Source: Bryobacterales bacterium (GTDB lineage: Bacteria; Acidobacteriota; Terriglobia; Bryobacterales; Bryobacteraceae). Taken from it: 56,259 nt of DNA. The notes beneath the pieces were generated by a model, which was not told the origin of the DNA, searched no databases, and saw only the letters and a program-made list of their open reading frames with translations. The stretch is taken from assembly GCA_020851555.1 (NCBI GenBank), contig JADZCM010000013.1:1-56259 (forward strand), read 5' to 3'. A program made the translations under genes and the position numbers. Below are positions 1-8,738 of this stretch, piece after piece. The stretch's first letter is position 1, and each line of letters starts with the position of its first letter.

Positions 1-191
1 ACCAGACCTATCCCGGAAAAGTGCGGGCGCTGACGGGCAAGGAACTGGCCGCCGCCGCCAGCCGGCTGATCCATCCGAATGAACTCGCCTGGGTGGTTGC
101 CGGCGACCGCGCCAAGGTCGAAGAAAGTCTGCGCAAACTGAATCTCGGCGAAGTCCGCGTCATCGACGCCGACGGAAACCCGGTGAAGTAA
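1..191 (+). CDS. M16-family zinc peptidase, C-terminal fragment
   Basis: The gene enters from the left edge; its frame starts at base 3 and ends at a TAA at 189-191, leaving 62 residues. The tail has YPGKVRALTGKELAAAA, then LAWVVAGDRAKVEESLRKL and a short acidic end with VIDADGNPVK. This is the usual C-terminal end of pitrilysin/M16-type processing peptidases, whose last strand and helix contain a V(V)VGD-like motif. The HxxEH zinc site would lie upstream, outside the window, so activity cannot be judged. The gene is separated from the next one by a promoter-bearing gap. Confidence 0.72.
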   Translation, partial: QTYPGKVRALTGKELAAAASRLIHPNELAWVVAGDRAKVEESLRKLNLGEVRVIDADGNPVK

Positions 192-228
192 CCCTTCAAA
201 ACAGGACCTATTTCGGAGGCGGTTGTAG

Positions 229-234
229 TATACT
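229..234 (+). promoter_or_regulatory. -10 box upstream of the OmpA-family gene
   Basis: TATACT lies 19 nt before the ATG at 254, in a 62-nt gap after the M16 stop. No good -35 hexamer is visible at 16-18 nt. The same TATACT or closely related boxes recur before other genes in the window. Confidence 0.45.
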
Positions 235-253
235 CGCGCCGAGGATCACGCCG

Positions 254-1075
254 ATGATGACGATTGCTTTGAGATCCCTGTTCGTGTTGCTTATCGTCCT
301 GAGCCCGCTGGCCGCGCAAGAGGACGAAGCCGGCTGCAAGGATCATCCGCTGCTGACCCGGATGGCGGGCTTCTACATCGATACCTGCCAGAACGCGGAG
401 TTTGACTCCCAGGAATTCGAAACCAGCGACGAGAATACCGTCACCGTCGAGGGCAGGAAGGCCGAAATCCGCTACTTCGTGAAAGAAGGCGCGCGGCGCG
501 TCAGCGCCCTGCAAGTGCTGCGCAACTACTTGAATGCCATTCGAACGGCGGGCGGGACGGTGGTGTGGTCGGATGAGCACCTCGGCAGGGGTACGGCCCG
601 TCTCGCCGCGGGAGGCCGGGAGACTTGGGTGGCGGTCCGCGCATTTGACGCGGGCGACGGCTGCGATCTGATCGTGGTGGAGAAGCAGGCCATGACGCAG
701 GAGATCAGCGCCTCCGAGATGCTGGACGCCCTGAACCGCGACGGCCGCATCGCTTTGAACATACAGTTCGACACCGGCAAATCGACCATCAAGTCCGAAT
801 CGGCCCCCATCATCGAGCAGATGACCGCCCTGCTCCAGGGGAATCCGGCTCTGAATGTCGCGGTCGAGGGGCACACCGACAACGTGGGCTCGGCGGCCGC
901 CAACCAGACGCTGTCGGAATCCAGGGCCAAGGCGGTGGTGGCGGCGCTGGCCGCGCGCGGCATCGCCGCGGGGCGGATGTCCTCGGCGGGCTTTGGCGCG
1001 AGCAAGCCCGTCGCACCCAACGACACCGAAGAGGGCCGCGCCCGGAACCGCCGCGTCGAACTGGTTAAGAGATAG
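254..1075 (+). CDS. OmpA-family peptidoglycan-binding outer-membrane protein
   Basis: This 273-residue exported protein has a hydrophobic signal peptide (about residues 1-21, ending LSPLAAQ) and no lipobox. Residues 22-150 form an N-terminal region I do not recognise. From about residue 160 a C-terminal OmpA/MotB domain follows: NIQFDTGKSTIKSES, VEGHTDNVGS, LSESRAKAVVAAL and the closing NRRVELVKR. The Asp of GHTDN and the Arg of NRRVE are the residues that bind meso-diaminopimelate in this family, so it probably anchors to peptidoglycan from the periplasm or outer membrane. A second ATG follows directly at 257. The gene stands alone and converges with the DUF438 gene, with a 13-nt gap. Confidence 0.88.
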   Translation: MMTIALRSLFVLLIVLSPLAAQEDEAGCKDHPLLTRMAGFYIDTCQNAEFDSQEFETSDENTVTVEGRKAEIRYFVKEGARRVSALQVLRNYLNAIRTAGGTVVWSDEHLGRGTARLAAGGRETWVAVRAFDAGDGCDLIVVEKQAMTQEISASEMLDALNRDGRIALNIQFDTGKSTIKSESAPIIEQMTALLQGNPALNVAVEGHTDNVGSAAANQTLSESRAKAVVAALAARGIAAGRMSSAGFGASKPVAPNDTEEGRARNRRVELVKR

Positions 1076-1088
1076 CGCGCCGGAGCCG

Positions 1089-2330
1089 CTAAGTTCCGAC
1101 CGTGTCGTACTCCAGCAGGCGCCGTTCGCCTTCCAGCCCTCTAACCCGTGTCAGGTCCTGCGTCACTTCGAGTGTCCCCAGGTAACTCCTGCCCTCCCCG
1201 CGAACCGCGAAGTAGCGGATGTGGACGAAGCGGCCCTGGTAGTTGATCCAGAACTCAGCGACATCCTGGCGTCCCGCGCGGAAGTCCGAGAGAATCCGGT
1301 CCACCACATCCACGCTCTTGGGCGGATGGCAGTGCTGAACCAGACGCCCGATGATGGCCGTGCTGCGGGGGAAGATCCGGTCGGGCCCCTCGGAGAAAAA
1401 CGCCACCCGGTCATTGGCGTCCACGAAAGTAACGTCCACGGGCAAGGTGGAGAAGATGGCGATCAACTGCTCCAGGGACAGGTTTCCGGTGGGAAGTTGG
1501 ATGCCCTCGCGCGGGGACAGTTCCAGCCCAGCTTTCACCACCGCTTCAGGCGGACGGTAGGCGTCCCCGGGTTCGACCAGGCACCAGCCATACCGCGGAG
1601 AGGCGAGCCAGATTTCAGCCCAGTCCTGCTCGGTGAAGGTGTCCATGCACATCCGTAGAAGGATGTTGTCCTCCTTGTACATCATCTCCTCCACCGCGTG
1701 CAGGGCGGCCGCGCCCGGACCCGAGGCCACCCGCTTCCAGTGAGCGGCGCCGGTCTCCTGCGCCCGCAGTTCGGCGCCCAGCACTTTCAGCATTCCCCGC
1801 ACGTCGTCATCCTTGGCCCACATGACCTTGCTGGGCCCGGTGATTCCGTGCAGTTCCAGCTTCGGGAAGAAAGCGTTCTCCTTGCGCTGATAGTGCTTCT
1901 CGATGTCCATGAGGCCGTTGTAGGCCTGCCGCCAGGCCAGCAGCGCCGCGGATGCGTCGCCTTCATCGGGCATCGCTCCGATTTCAGCCATGGCCGCGCG
2001 CGCCTTCGCAATCACCTCCCGCAGCGCCCGGTTCTCCCGCCGGAACGTGTCGGCGGGGTGCCCCGAGGCCAGGGGGGCCATGGGCAACTGCACCAGCGAC
2101 TCGCGCACGGTCTGCGCATGCAGGTCGCACATTGACTTGATCTCTTCAACCGGCATGCCCTCGGCCATGAGTTGCTGTTCCATGGCGACGATCTCGGAAT
2201 AATCGGTTTCCCCGACCATCGTCTTCATGAGTCCCTTGACTTCTTCCGGAGATCTCCCGGCGTGCAGGTGCTTGATGATCGCTTTCAGCGTGCGTACACG
2301 GTGAGCCTTGTTGTCGATGAGTTCGCTCAT
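1089..2330 (-). CDS. DUF438 / hemerythrin HHE / PAS sensor-like protein
   Basis: The protein has 413 residues. An N-terminal DUF438 domain (about 1-75, with KAIIKHLHAGRSPEEVK) is followed by a hemerythrin-like helical region (about 95-250; DIEKHYQRKENAFFPKLELHG and AVEEMMYKEDNILL carry the His/Glu ligands) and a C-terminal PAS domain (about 285-405, VDVTFVDANDRVAFFSE). The same order is known from a family of cytosolic proteins thought to sense oxygen, NO or redox state through a di-iron site. There is no output domain, so it may work through a partner. A GGAGAG ribosome site lies 6 nt before the ATG. It follows glpF by 65 nt and could be read from the glycerol operon. Confidence 0.85.
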   Translation of the reverse strand: MSELIDNKAHRVRTLKAIIKHLHAGRSPEEVKGLMKTMVGETDYSEIVAMEQQLMAEGMPVEEIKSMCDLHAQTVRESLVQLPMAPLASGHPADTFRRENRALREVIAKARAAMAEIGAMPDEGDASAALLAWRQAYNGLMDIEKHYQRKENAFFPKLELHGITGPSKVMWAKDDDVRGMLKVLGAELRAQETGAAHWKRVASGPGAAALHAVEEMMYKEDNILLRMCMDTFTEQDWAEIWLASPRYGWCLVEPGDAYRPPEAVVKAGLELSPREGIQLPTGNLSLEQLIAIFSTLPVDVTFVDANDRVAFFSEGPDRIFPRSTAIIGRLVQHCHPPKSVDVVDRILSDFRAGRQDVAEFWINYQGRFVHIRYFAVRGEGRSYLGTLEVTQDLTRVRGLEGERRLLEYDTVGT

Positions 2331-2395
2331 TCCACTCTCCTGGGCGTGGTAAGGCCCAGCTTATCAGCCGGCGGCGGACGGGTCGATGACCAAAG

Positions 2396-3127
2396 TCACA
2401 GGGTAATGGCGCGGATCAGCAGGCCGGCCAGTACGGCGCCCGCCAGGGGACCTAGGACCGGAACGGGGGCATAGGCCCAGTCCGACGAGCCTTTTCCGGC
2501 AACCGGAAGCAGGGCGTGCGCGATGCGCGGGCCGAGATCCCGGGCGGGGTTGATGGCGTAGCCCGTGGTGCCTCCGAGCGACAGGCCGATGCCCCACACC
2601 AGGCTTCCGACCAGGTAGGGGCCGAGGCCCGGCGCCGGGTTGCCGCCGGTGGCGGCTTTTGTCGAGATGGCCCAGACCACCAGCACCAGCACAAATGTGC
2701 CGATGGCCTCGTTGGCCAGGTTGATCCAGCGGCGGCGGATCGCGGGGGTCGTGCTGAAGCAGACGAGCTTGATAGCGGAGTCTTCGGTCACGCGCCAGTG
2801 GCTCAGGAAGTGGAACCAAACCAGCACCGCGCCGACGAACGCGCCCAGAACCTGCGCTCCCCAGTAGGGAAGCACACTGGCGTAGTTCCCCGTCTGCACG
2901 GCCACGCACAGCGTCACTGCCGGGTTCAGGTGGCCATCGGCGCTGCCGCAGGCCATGGCGGTGAAAACCCCGGCCATGACGCCGAAGGCCCAGCCCCCGG
3001 TGATCACCATCCAGCCCGCGCCCTCCGCTTTGGAGCGCTTCAGATTCACGTTGGCAACCACTCCGTTGCCAAGGAGGATGAGCACCAGCGTGCCCATGAA
3101 TTCGCCGAATACGGGACTCGGAGCCAT
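2396..3127 (-). CDS. glpF: MIP-family glycerol facilitator / aquaporin
   Basis: This 243-residue inner-membrane channel has six predicted transmembrane segments and both half-helix NPA motifs, HLNPAVTL and AINPARDLGPR. The Asp after the second NPAR is typical of aquaglyceroporins rather than water-specific channels, which supports glycerol transport. I chose the ATG at 3127, which gives MAPSPVFGEFMGT and lies 1 nt after the glpK stop. A TTG at 3145 would extend it by six residues into glpK. Its place directly downstream of glycerol kinase fits uptake and trapping of glycerol. No glycerol-3-phosphate dehydrogenase is nearby. Confidence 0.9.
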   Translation of the reverse strand: MAPSPVFGEFMGTLVLILLGNGVVANVNLKRSKAEGAGWMVITGGWAFGVMAGVFTAMACGSADGHLNPAVTLCVAVQTGNYASVLPYWGAQVLGAFVGAVLVWFHFLSHWRVTEDSAIKLVCFSTTPAIRRRWINLANEAIGTFVLVLVVWAISTKAATGGNPAPGLGPYLVGSLVWGIGLSLGGTTGYAINPARDLGPRIAHALLPVAGKGSSDWAYAPVPVLGPLAGAVLAGLLIRAITL

Positions 3128-3128
3128 C

Positions 3129-4616
3129 TCAGTCTGTCCAGTCAAACGAGCGCGTCACGGCCTTCTCCCACGCGCGCCGCAACTCCCGGCGGCGGCTGTC
3201 CGGCATGGACGGGCGCCAGGTGTGGCTGACCGCCCAGTGTGAGCGCAGATCGTCCAGGTTGCGGTAAACGCCGGTGGCAAGGCCGGCCGCATACGCCGCG
3301 CCGAGGGCCGTCGTCTCCTTGGTTGCGGGGCGAACAACGGGGCGATCGAGAAGATCGGCCTGAAACTGCATCAGGAGATCGTTCTCGACCATGCCGCCGT
3401 CCACGCGAAGCACGTCCAGGGAGACGCCCGAATCCTTCTCCATGGCCTCGACCACGTCGATGGTCTGGTAGGCGGTTGCTTCCAGCACGGCGCGCGCCAG
3501 GTGCCCTTTGCCTGCGTAGCGCGTCAGCCCCGCGATCACGCCGCGGGCGCTGTCTTTCCAGTAGGGAGCATAGAGGCCGGAGAAGGCGGGCACGAAGTAC
3601 ACCCCGCCGTTGTCCTCGACCGAACGCGCCAGCGTTTCGATCTCCCCGCTGGAGCTGATCAGGCCGAGGTTGTCGCGCAGCCACTGCACCAAGGCGCCGG
3701 TGATGGCGATGCTGCCCTCCAGGGCATAGTGCGCCGGCTGCTCGCCGAACTTGTACGCCAGCGTGGTCAGCAGTCCGTGCCGGCTGCGGACCGCGCGGGG
3801 GCCTGTGTTCAGCAGCAGGAAACAGCCGGTGCCATAGGTGTTCTTCGCCTGTCCGGGCTCAAAGCAGGCCTGGCCGGCCAGGGCGGCCTGCTGATCTCCC
3901 AGGATTCCGGCGACGGGAACGCCCTCCAGGGGGCGGGCCGTGACCTGGCCGTAGACCTGGCTGCTCGAGGCGATGGCCGGCAGCATGGCCGGCGGAATCT
4001 CGAACAGGCCGAGCATTTCCGCGTCCCAGGCCAGCGACTCGATGTTCATGAGCTGCGTACGGCTGGCGTTGGTGACGTCGGTCACATGCAGGCCGCCCGT
4101 CAGCTTCCACACCAGGAACGTGTCGATGGTGCCGAACAGCAGATCTCCGGCCTGTGCCTGCGCCCGCGCGCCGGGGACGTTCTCGAGAAGCCAGCGCAGT
4201 TTCAGCCCGCTGAAGTAGGTGGATAACGGCAGTCCGGTTCTCTCGCGGAAGAAATCCTGGTCTCGCGCCCGGAGGAACGCCGAAACGTCCTCCCGAACCC
4301 GAGTATCCTGCCAGACAATAGCCGGCGCGACGGGACGGCCGGTTTCACGGTTCCAGACAACCGTGGTTTCCCGCTGGTTGGTGATGCCGACACCGGCCAG
4401 ATCGCCGGCTTTCACTCCGCCCCGGCTGAGGGCTTCCTCGATCACCTGGAGCGTACGGCTCCAGATCTCTTCGGCGTCGTGCTCCACCCATCCGGGCCGG
4501 CGGTAGAACTGTTCGTGTTCGCGCTGCGCGCTCGACACCGCGCGGCCCTCGCGGTCGAACACGATGAAACGGGTGCTGGTGGTCCCCTGGTCTATGGCTC
4601 CGACGTAGCGTTTCAA
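3129..4616 (-). CDS. glpK: glycerol kinase
   Basis: This full-length FGGY kinase (495 residues) phosphorylates glycerol to sn-glycerol 3-phosphate with ATP. Visible family marks are [16 protein letters not shown] at the N-terminus (phosphate loop), the substrate-contact stretch [27 protein letters not shown] and the C-terminal [15 protein letters not shown]. The start is a TTG at 4616, since the conserved [11 protein letters not shown] begins there and no ATG is available. A TATACT box sits 9 nt upstream inside a perfect palindrome, so the leader is very short. It is the first gene of the glpK-glpF pair. Confidence 0.95.
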   Translation of the reverse strand: MKRYVGAIDQGTTSTRFIVFDREGRAVSSAQREHEQFYRRPGWVEHDAEEIWSRTLQVIEEALSRGGVKAGDLAGVGITNQRETTVVWNRETGRPVAPAIVWQDTRVREDVSAFLRARDQDFFRERTGLPLSTYFSGLKLRWLLENVPGARAQAQAGDLLFGTIDTFLVWKLTGGLHVTDVTNASRTQLMNIESLAWDAEMLGLFEIPPAMLPAIASSSQVYGQVTARPLEGVPVAGILGDQQAALAGQACFEPGQAKNTYGTGCFLLLNTGPRAVRSRHGLLTTLAYKFGEQPAHYALEGSIAITGALVQWLRDNLGLISSSGEIETLARSVEDNGGVYFVPAFSGLYAPYWKDSARGVIAGLTRYAGKGHLARAVLEATAYQTIDVVEAMEKDSGVSLDVLRVDGGMVENDLLMQFQADLLDRPVVRPATKETTALGAAYAAGLATGVYRNLDDLRSHWAVSHTWRPSMPDSRRRELRRAWEKAVTRSFDWTD

Positions 4617-4624
4617 ATCCGAAC

Positions 4625-4636
4625 CAGTATATACTG
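4625..4636 (-). promoter_or_regulatory. palindromic promoter/operator candidate of glpK
   Basis: CAGTATATACTG is a perfect 12-bp palindrome containing a TATACT box for glpK, 9 nt before its TTG. It could be the -10 element, an operator, or both. No convincing -35 element was found at standard spacing. Confidence 0.4.
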
Positions 4637-4749
4637 ATCCGCGTCAATTCCGGGGAGAGGCTACTCCCTCCTCAAGCCGGCGCCGGCCCGCCCGGGCGGC
4701 GCGGCCGGGGATGGCGCAGCCTGGCTTCGAGACACGCAGGGAGGAGACC

Positions 4750-5640
4750 ATGAGAAATACCGCAGGTCTGTTGACGATGTTCCTGTTTGCGCTGGCGGCA
4801 GCCGCGCAGCCCGCTGCGGACGGCAAAATCCGCATCATCTTCTTCGGCGCTCATCCGGACGACGCCGAGTACGGCGCCGCCGGGGTGGCGATGAAATGGG
4901 CGAAGCAGGGGCACCTGGTGAAACTGGTCTCGGTGACCAACGGCGACATCGGGCATTGGGGCACGGCCGGCGGACCGCTGGCGCAACGCCGGACTCAAGA
5001 GGTGATGGAGGTCGCCCGGCGGCTCGGCGTCACGACGGAGGTGCTGGACATACACGACGGCGAACTGATGCCCACGCTGGAAAACCGCCGCACGATTACG
5101 CGCCTCATCCGGCAATGGAATGCGGACGTGGTTGTGACCCACCGCCCCAACGACTACCACCCTGACCACCGCTACACCTCGATCCTGGTCCAGGATTCCG
5201 CCTATATGGTAGCGGTTCCCTTCTTCTGCCCCGACGTCCCACCGCTGGCGCGGAACCCGGTTTTCCTTTACACTTCCGACCGGTTTCAGAGGCCCAACCC
5301 GTTCCGTCCGGATGTGGCGGTCGCCATAGACGACGTCATTGAGCCGACCCTCGATGCGCTTCTGGTGATGGTTTCCCAGATTCACGAGGGCGGCGCCACC
5401 GGAAACGCCAACCTCTACCCGAGCGACCCGGCCGCCCGGGCGCGGCGGGAGCAGCAGGTGCGCGACAGCCTGGCCAAGCGGTACGCCCGGGGCGCGGACC
5501 AGTATCGCGCCGTGCTGGCCAAGTTCTACGGCCAGGAGCGGGCGGCCAAGGTCCACTACGCCCAGGCATTCGAGATTTGCGAGTACGGCCGGCAGCCCTC
5601 CACCGAGGACCTGAGACGGCTGTTTCCGTTCTTCGACTGA
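4750..5640 (+). CDS. exported PIG-L/LmbE-family deacetylase
   Basis: This zinc-dependent N-acetylglucosaminyl deacetylase-like protein has 296 residues. I place the start at the ATG at 4750, which has a GGAGGAG ribosome site 3 nt ahead and opens a signal peptide (MRNTAGLLTMFLFALAAAAQ). The conserved zinc motif is GAHPDDAEYGAAG (about residues 35-47), and the second ligand region is HRPNDYHPDHRYTS. Family members remove acetyl or acyl groups from sugars. The substrate here is unknown, but export suggests a periplasmic glycan or glycoside. It is divergent from glpK and convergent with the NCS1 permease. Confidence 0.88.
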   Translation: MRNTAGLLTMFLFALAAAAQPAADGKIRIIFFGAHPDDAEYGAAGVAMKWAKQGHLVKLVSVTNGDIGHWGTAGGPLAQRRTQEVMEVARRLGVTTEVLDIHDGELMPTLENRRTITRLIRQWNADVVVTHRPNDYHPDHRYTSILVQDSAYMVAVPFFCPDVPPLARNPVFLYTSDRFQRPNPFRPDVAVAIDDVIEPTLDALLVMVSQIHEGGATGNANLYPSDPAARARREQQVRDSLAKRYARGADQYRAVLAKFYGQERAAKVHYAQAFEICEYGRQPSTEDLRRLFPFFD

Positions 5641-5713
5641 TCAGGGCGCCGGGCGCGGTTCCGGGGCTGGTCTGGCCGCGGAAAACGCGGAACCCGCCGC
5701 CTGGACCGGGATC

Positions 5714-7039
5714 TTACCGGAGAGCGTTCGCGGGTAGCGGCGCCGGTTTCGGCTCCAGGCCCGCCTTTGCGGCTAGGGTGTAAACCACGAAAGCCGCAAA
5801 GTAGCTGTAGAGCGCAGCGGGTTGGAGGTAGGGCTTCCATTCCGCCGGGACGGGCAGGAAGCCCAGAATCCCAACCACGAAGCCGACAGCCCAGGCCAGG
5901 TAGCCGGGCAGGCTGACGCCCTCGCGCGGGCCAGCCCAGCGCCTTCCCGCGAGCAGGTAGTCCGCCGTCATGGCGCCGCAGATGGGACCGAACGACGCCC
6001 CGACGATGCTGAACAAACCCACCAGGTTCGCGGCCACCCCCGTTATCGCCAGCACCAGAGCCACGGTCACGGCCGCCATCGTCGAGACCATGCGGGGAAC
6101 CGACGGGATCATGGTTTCAAAACTGTTGCCCGCCACGAACGAGCAAAAGCAGGCCGGCGGTATGGACGCCACCGCGAACAAGAGAAACATGGCCGAGGCC
6201 AGGAACCCTCCGGCCCCCGCAATCGCCGCATCGTAGGTGTAGCCTCGGATGCCGAAGACGACGTGCGCCCCGGCAACCGAGAGCAGCGGCAGGCTTCCCG
6301 CCACGAAACTGGCCAGCGACACCCCGACCAGCCCACCCCAGCGGACGTCCCGGGAGTCCCGGTTGCTTCTGCCGAAATCCGTACCCGCGGCGCCGGCCGT
6401 GGCGAAGAAACCGAGCACCATCTGGACCAGCAGCATAAACGCTGCGTAGGGCGCCAGTTCCGAGGGGGTGTAACGAATTATACCTGGAGCAGTTCTTGAG
6501 AAAACAATCAGAATCATAAGTAACGGAATCAGATTCAGGTAAAGCGCTACTCTGGCGACATAACGGATACCGAGCGCACCGACCAGGGCGGCGGCGTAGC
6601 CCCAGAGGATGGCGGCTATGGCAAAGGGGAGGGTCCCGGCTCCCGCCGTCAACCCCAGGCCCTTCATGATGAAGGTCGTCGAAACGTAGACATTCACCGA
6701 GTACCAGCCCACCTGCAACAGTCCCATGAGCAGGCCCGGCATCAGGTACCCGCCCCTGGCGCCGAACGTCGAACTCCCCACCACGTAAAGCGGGTAGCCG
6801 GTCTGGACTCCCAGCATGGCAGGCGCGCGGTAGAACAGGGCGTAGCTCAGCCAGGCGGCCACGGCCAATGCGGCCAGGCTGAGCCCAATGCCCATGCGGT
6901 CGAGGGTCCCCTGCGCGATCTCCATGTAGAAGACGACCCACAGGAAGGTTCCCGCATAGCTGGGCGCCGTGCTGGCGTACCAAGGGGCGCGATTGGAAGT
7001 TGGATTGGGTACGGCTTTGGCGATGTAATCGGGGAGCAT
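5714..7039 (-). CDS. NCS1-family nucleobase:cation symporter
   Basis: This polytopic inner-membrane protein (441 residues, about 12 hydrophobic segments) matches the cytosine/purine permease family: an N-terminal NPTSNRAPWYASTAPSYAGTF, a central LGFFATAGAAGTDFGRSNRD and a later IVGASFGPICGAMTADYLL. The AGTDFGR and GPICG.M.ADY regions are the family's substrate/cation-site helices. It probably imports a nucleobase or related compound with a cation; the exact substrate cannot be read from the sequence. No nucleobase-catabolism gene is adjacent. Its start is divergent from the small membrane protein at 7212. Confidence 0.85.
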   Translation of the reverse strand: MLPDYIAKAVPNPTSNRAPWYASTAPSYAGTFLWVVFYMEIAQGTLDRMGIGLSLAALAVAAWLSYALFYRAPAMLGVQTGYPLYVVGSSTFGARGGYLMPGLLMGLLQVGWYSVNVYVSTTFIMKGLGLTAGAGTLPFAIAAILWGYAAALVGALGIRYVARVALYLNLIPLLMILIVFSRTAPGIIRYTPSELAPYAAFMLLVQMVLGFFATAGAAGTDFGRSNRDSRDVRWGGLVGVSLASFVAGSLPLLSVAGAHVVFGIRGYTYDAAIAGAGGFLASAMFLLFAVASIPPACFCSFVAGNSFETMIPSVPRMVSTMAAVTVALVLAITGVAANLVGLFSIVGASFGPICGAMTADYLLAGRRWAGPREGVSLPGYLAWAVGFVVGILGFLPVPAEWKPYLQPAALYSYFAAFVVYTLAAKAGLEPKPAPLPANALR

Positions 7040-7048
7040 GGTGGTTCC

Positions 7049-7054
7049 ACTATA
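7049..7054 (-). promoter_or_regulatory. -10 box of the NCS1 permease gene
   Basis: On the minus strand TATAGT lies 9 nt before the ATG at 7039, which would leave a leader of only 1-3 nt. No ribosome-binding site is visible in the short gap. Confidence 0.4.
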
Positions 7055-7211
7055 CTACGGGGGGCCAATCTACGATGAGGTCGCCGCTTTGCGGGAGCGG
7101 CAGGATTGCGGCTGATGTACACGCGACTCTGGCCGGGAACCCAGCGTGGCGCTCTGCGCGGAGATTCCGCTCACAGCCGCGATGCGGAACCGGCGGGAAG
7201 GATCGCAAGCC

Positions 7212-7712
7212 ATGCAGACGTCTCTGTTGAAGACGCGAATTGCCGTGCTGTGGATCGTCACGTCAGTAGCCATGTCGGCGTATATGATTCTCATGGCTTT
7301 TGACCCGGCTGTCATGAAGGGCGCCGCCGTTTGGGTGGGAACCGCAGGAGAGGACGATTGGCTCATGGTCGCGCTGTTCTGGCTCGTTCCCCTATGGCTG
7401 GTTTTCCTGGCAGTCACGCTGCGGGACCCGGTCAACCGCTGGGTCAGCTTTGCAGTGGCCGTCATCTTCACGATCATCGGCCTCTGGCATTTCTTCATCT
7501 GCGGCGTGCCCCTGTTGAAGGGCGGCCTGTTTCCGGAGCCGGTTCCTCACCACGTGCTGCTGGTGGGTTCGTCCGCCGCGGCCACGGCGCTGATTGCCCT
7601 TGTTCGCCTGGAAGTGGCCGAAACCGGAAGTCCGAGAGACCGGTTTTCGTTTTTCGGAAGACCTACCCGACTTCCTCATTCGCCCGGCGCAGCAGCGCGC
7701 GCATATAGGTGA
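7212..7712 (+). CDS. small polytopic membrane protein, unknown function
   Basis: I do not recognise this 166-residue protein. From the ATG at 7212 (GGGAAGG about 10 nt upstream) it has four hydrophobic segments, near residues 10-28, 55-72, 82-100 and 117-135, separated by short charged loops. An in-frame ATG at 7146 would add 22 non-hydrophobic residues and looks less likely. The last 30 residues (from about 137) are polar, and their DNA holds a terminator-like hairpin. The gene then overlaps the convergent mannonate dehydratase gene by 50 nt, so the C-terminus may be a read-through extension. It is divergent from the NCS1 permease. Confidence 0.6.
   Translation: MQTSLLKTRIAVLWIVTSVAMSAYMILMAFDPAVMKGAAVWVGTAGEDDWLMVALFWLVPLWLVFLAVTLRDPVNRWVSFAVAVIFTIIGLWHFFICGVPLLKGGLFPEPVPHHVLLVGSSAAATALIALVRLEVAETGSPRDRFSFFGRPTRLPHSPGAAARAYR
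7619..7656 (+). terminator. possible intrinsic terminator inside the end of the membrane-protein gene
   Basis: A stem made by CGAAACCGG and CCGGTTTTCG is followed by GTTTTTC, so it reads as an intrinsic terminator on the plus strand. It lies before the stop codon of the plus-strand gene and just past the stop of the minus-strand gene, so its user is uncertain. Confidence 0.35.
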
Positions 7713-8736
7713 TGCAGTAAGCGGTGCCGGCGCGGTTCATGCCTTTGTCGCCGGCCAGCGCCGGGATGTGGTCGGGCACGATGGAGCCGCTGAAACGGAC
7801 CTGCCGCAGCGCCTTCATGACCTGGTACATGTCCACGTAGCCGTCATCCATGTAAGTCTCGTGGAAGCGGGGCAGCGGCGAGCTGACATTGCGGAAGTGG
7901 ACGGCATGGATCTTGCCGCGGCCGCCGTAGTCCTGAATCATCTCGAAGATGTCCTTGCCCATCCGACCGCCGCCTTCGGCCCACGTTCCGACGCAGAACA
8001 TCAGCCCCCAGTGGCGGCTGCCGCCCGCGATCCGCTCCGCCCGGCGGTAGCCGCTCTCGTCGATGAAAACCTTGGCCACGCCGTTCATCTTTGCCAGCGG
8101 CGGGTCGTCCGGGTGGAGCGCCAGCCTGACGTCGGCCTTCTCGGCGGCGGGGAGCACGGCCTTGATGAAGTAGGTATAGTTAGCCCAGATCTCCTCGGCC
8201 GTGTACTCCCGTTCGAACGCCTGCTTCTCGGTCTTCTGGCGGAAGTCCTCCAGGTTGAACTCGCGCGCGGTGTACCCGCGCGGCGTTTCTACCATGGTCG
8301 TGGTGTAGGTGTTGGCGGGATGGAAATCGATCTTGGCAACCGGTATCCTGAGCCGCCCCAGGTCCCCCAGGAAGGTGCAGTAGAGCTCTATGTCCTCGTC
8401 CCGGCCGGGCTGCCCGAGCTGAATGCGGAGCGAGCGGTAGGCGTCCATCACCCCGACGTAGATCTTGATGCCGAAGCGTCCCAGCCGCTCCTGGGTGCTC
8501 CGGATCATCTCGTACGGAGCCTTTGCGCCGAATTCGGCGTGGATCCAGCGCATCCCGAGCTGCCGCAGGAAAAGCAAATCCTCGTCCGTCGCGGAACGGA
8601 TGTTCAGCCGCGTGGCGACCTTCATGTTGTCCGGCGCGTACTCATCCGTCCGGGGCGCCGCCCCGGCCCGCGGCAAGGCGGCCGGGGCCAGGGCAAGCTT
8701 CACGAAATCCCGCCGGGGGGGCCGGGCGGGGGCCAT
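7663..8736 (-). CDS. uxuA: mannonate dehydratase-like enzyme with Tat-type signal
   Basis: This 357-residue TIM-barrel protein has the marks of the UxuA family, which dehydrates D-mannonate to 2-keto-3-deoxygluconate: ALHPDDPP, FCVGTWAE, IHAVHFRNV, HETYMDDGYVDMYQ and IVPDHIPAL, carrying the metal-binding Cys/His/Asp residues. I chose the ATG at 8736 (GGAGG about 9 nt upstream, 2 nt past the cupin stop); a TTG at 8742 is the alternative. The N-terminus reads PPRRDFVKLALAPAALPRAGAA, a twin-arginine-type signal, although UxuA is normally cytosolic. It is the last gene of the sugar-acid run that begins near 13064. Confidence 0.82.
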   Translation of the reverse strand: MAPARPPRRDFVKLALAPAALPRAGAAPRTDEYAPDNMKVATRLNIRSATDEDLLFLRQLGMRWIHAEFGAKAPYEMIRSTQERLGRFGIKIYVGVMDAYRSLRIQLGQPGRDEDIELYCTFLGDLGRLRIPVAKIDFHPANTYTTTMVETPRGYTAREFNLEDFRQKTEKQAFEREYTAEEIWANYTYFIKAVLPAAEKADVRLALHPDDPPLAKMNGVAKVFIDESGYRRAERIAGGSRHWGLMFCVGTWAEGGGRMGKDIFEMIQDYGGRGKIHAVHFRNVSSPLPRFHETYMDDGYVDMYQVMKALRQVRFSGSIVPDHIPALAGDKGMNRAGTAYCITYMRALLRRANEEVG

Positions 8737-8738
8737 CG

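Noticed and set aside
5676..5692. Small CCGCG/CGCGG hairpin between the PIG-L and NCS1 genes as a terminator
   Set aside because: The stem is only 5 bp and no T-tract follows on either strand.
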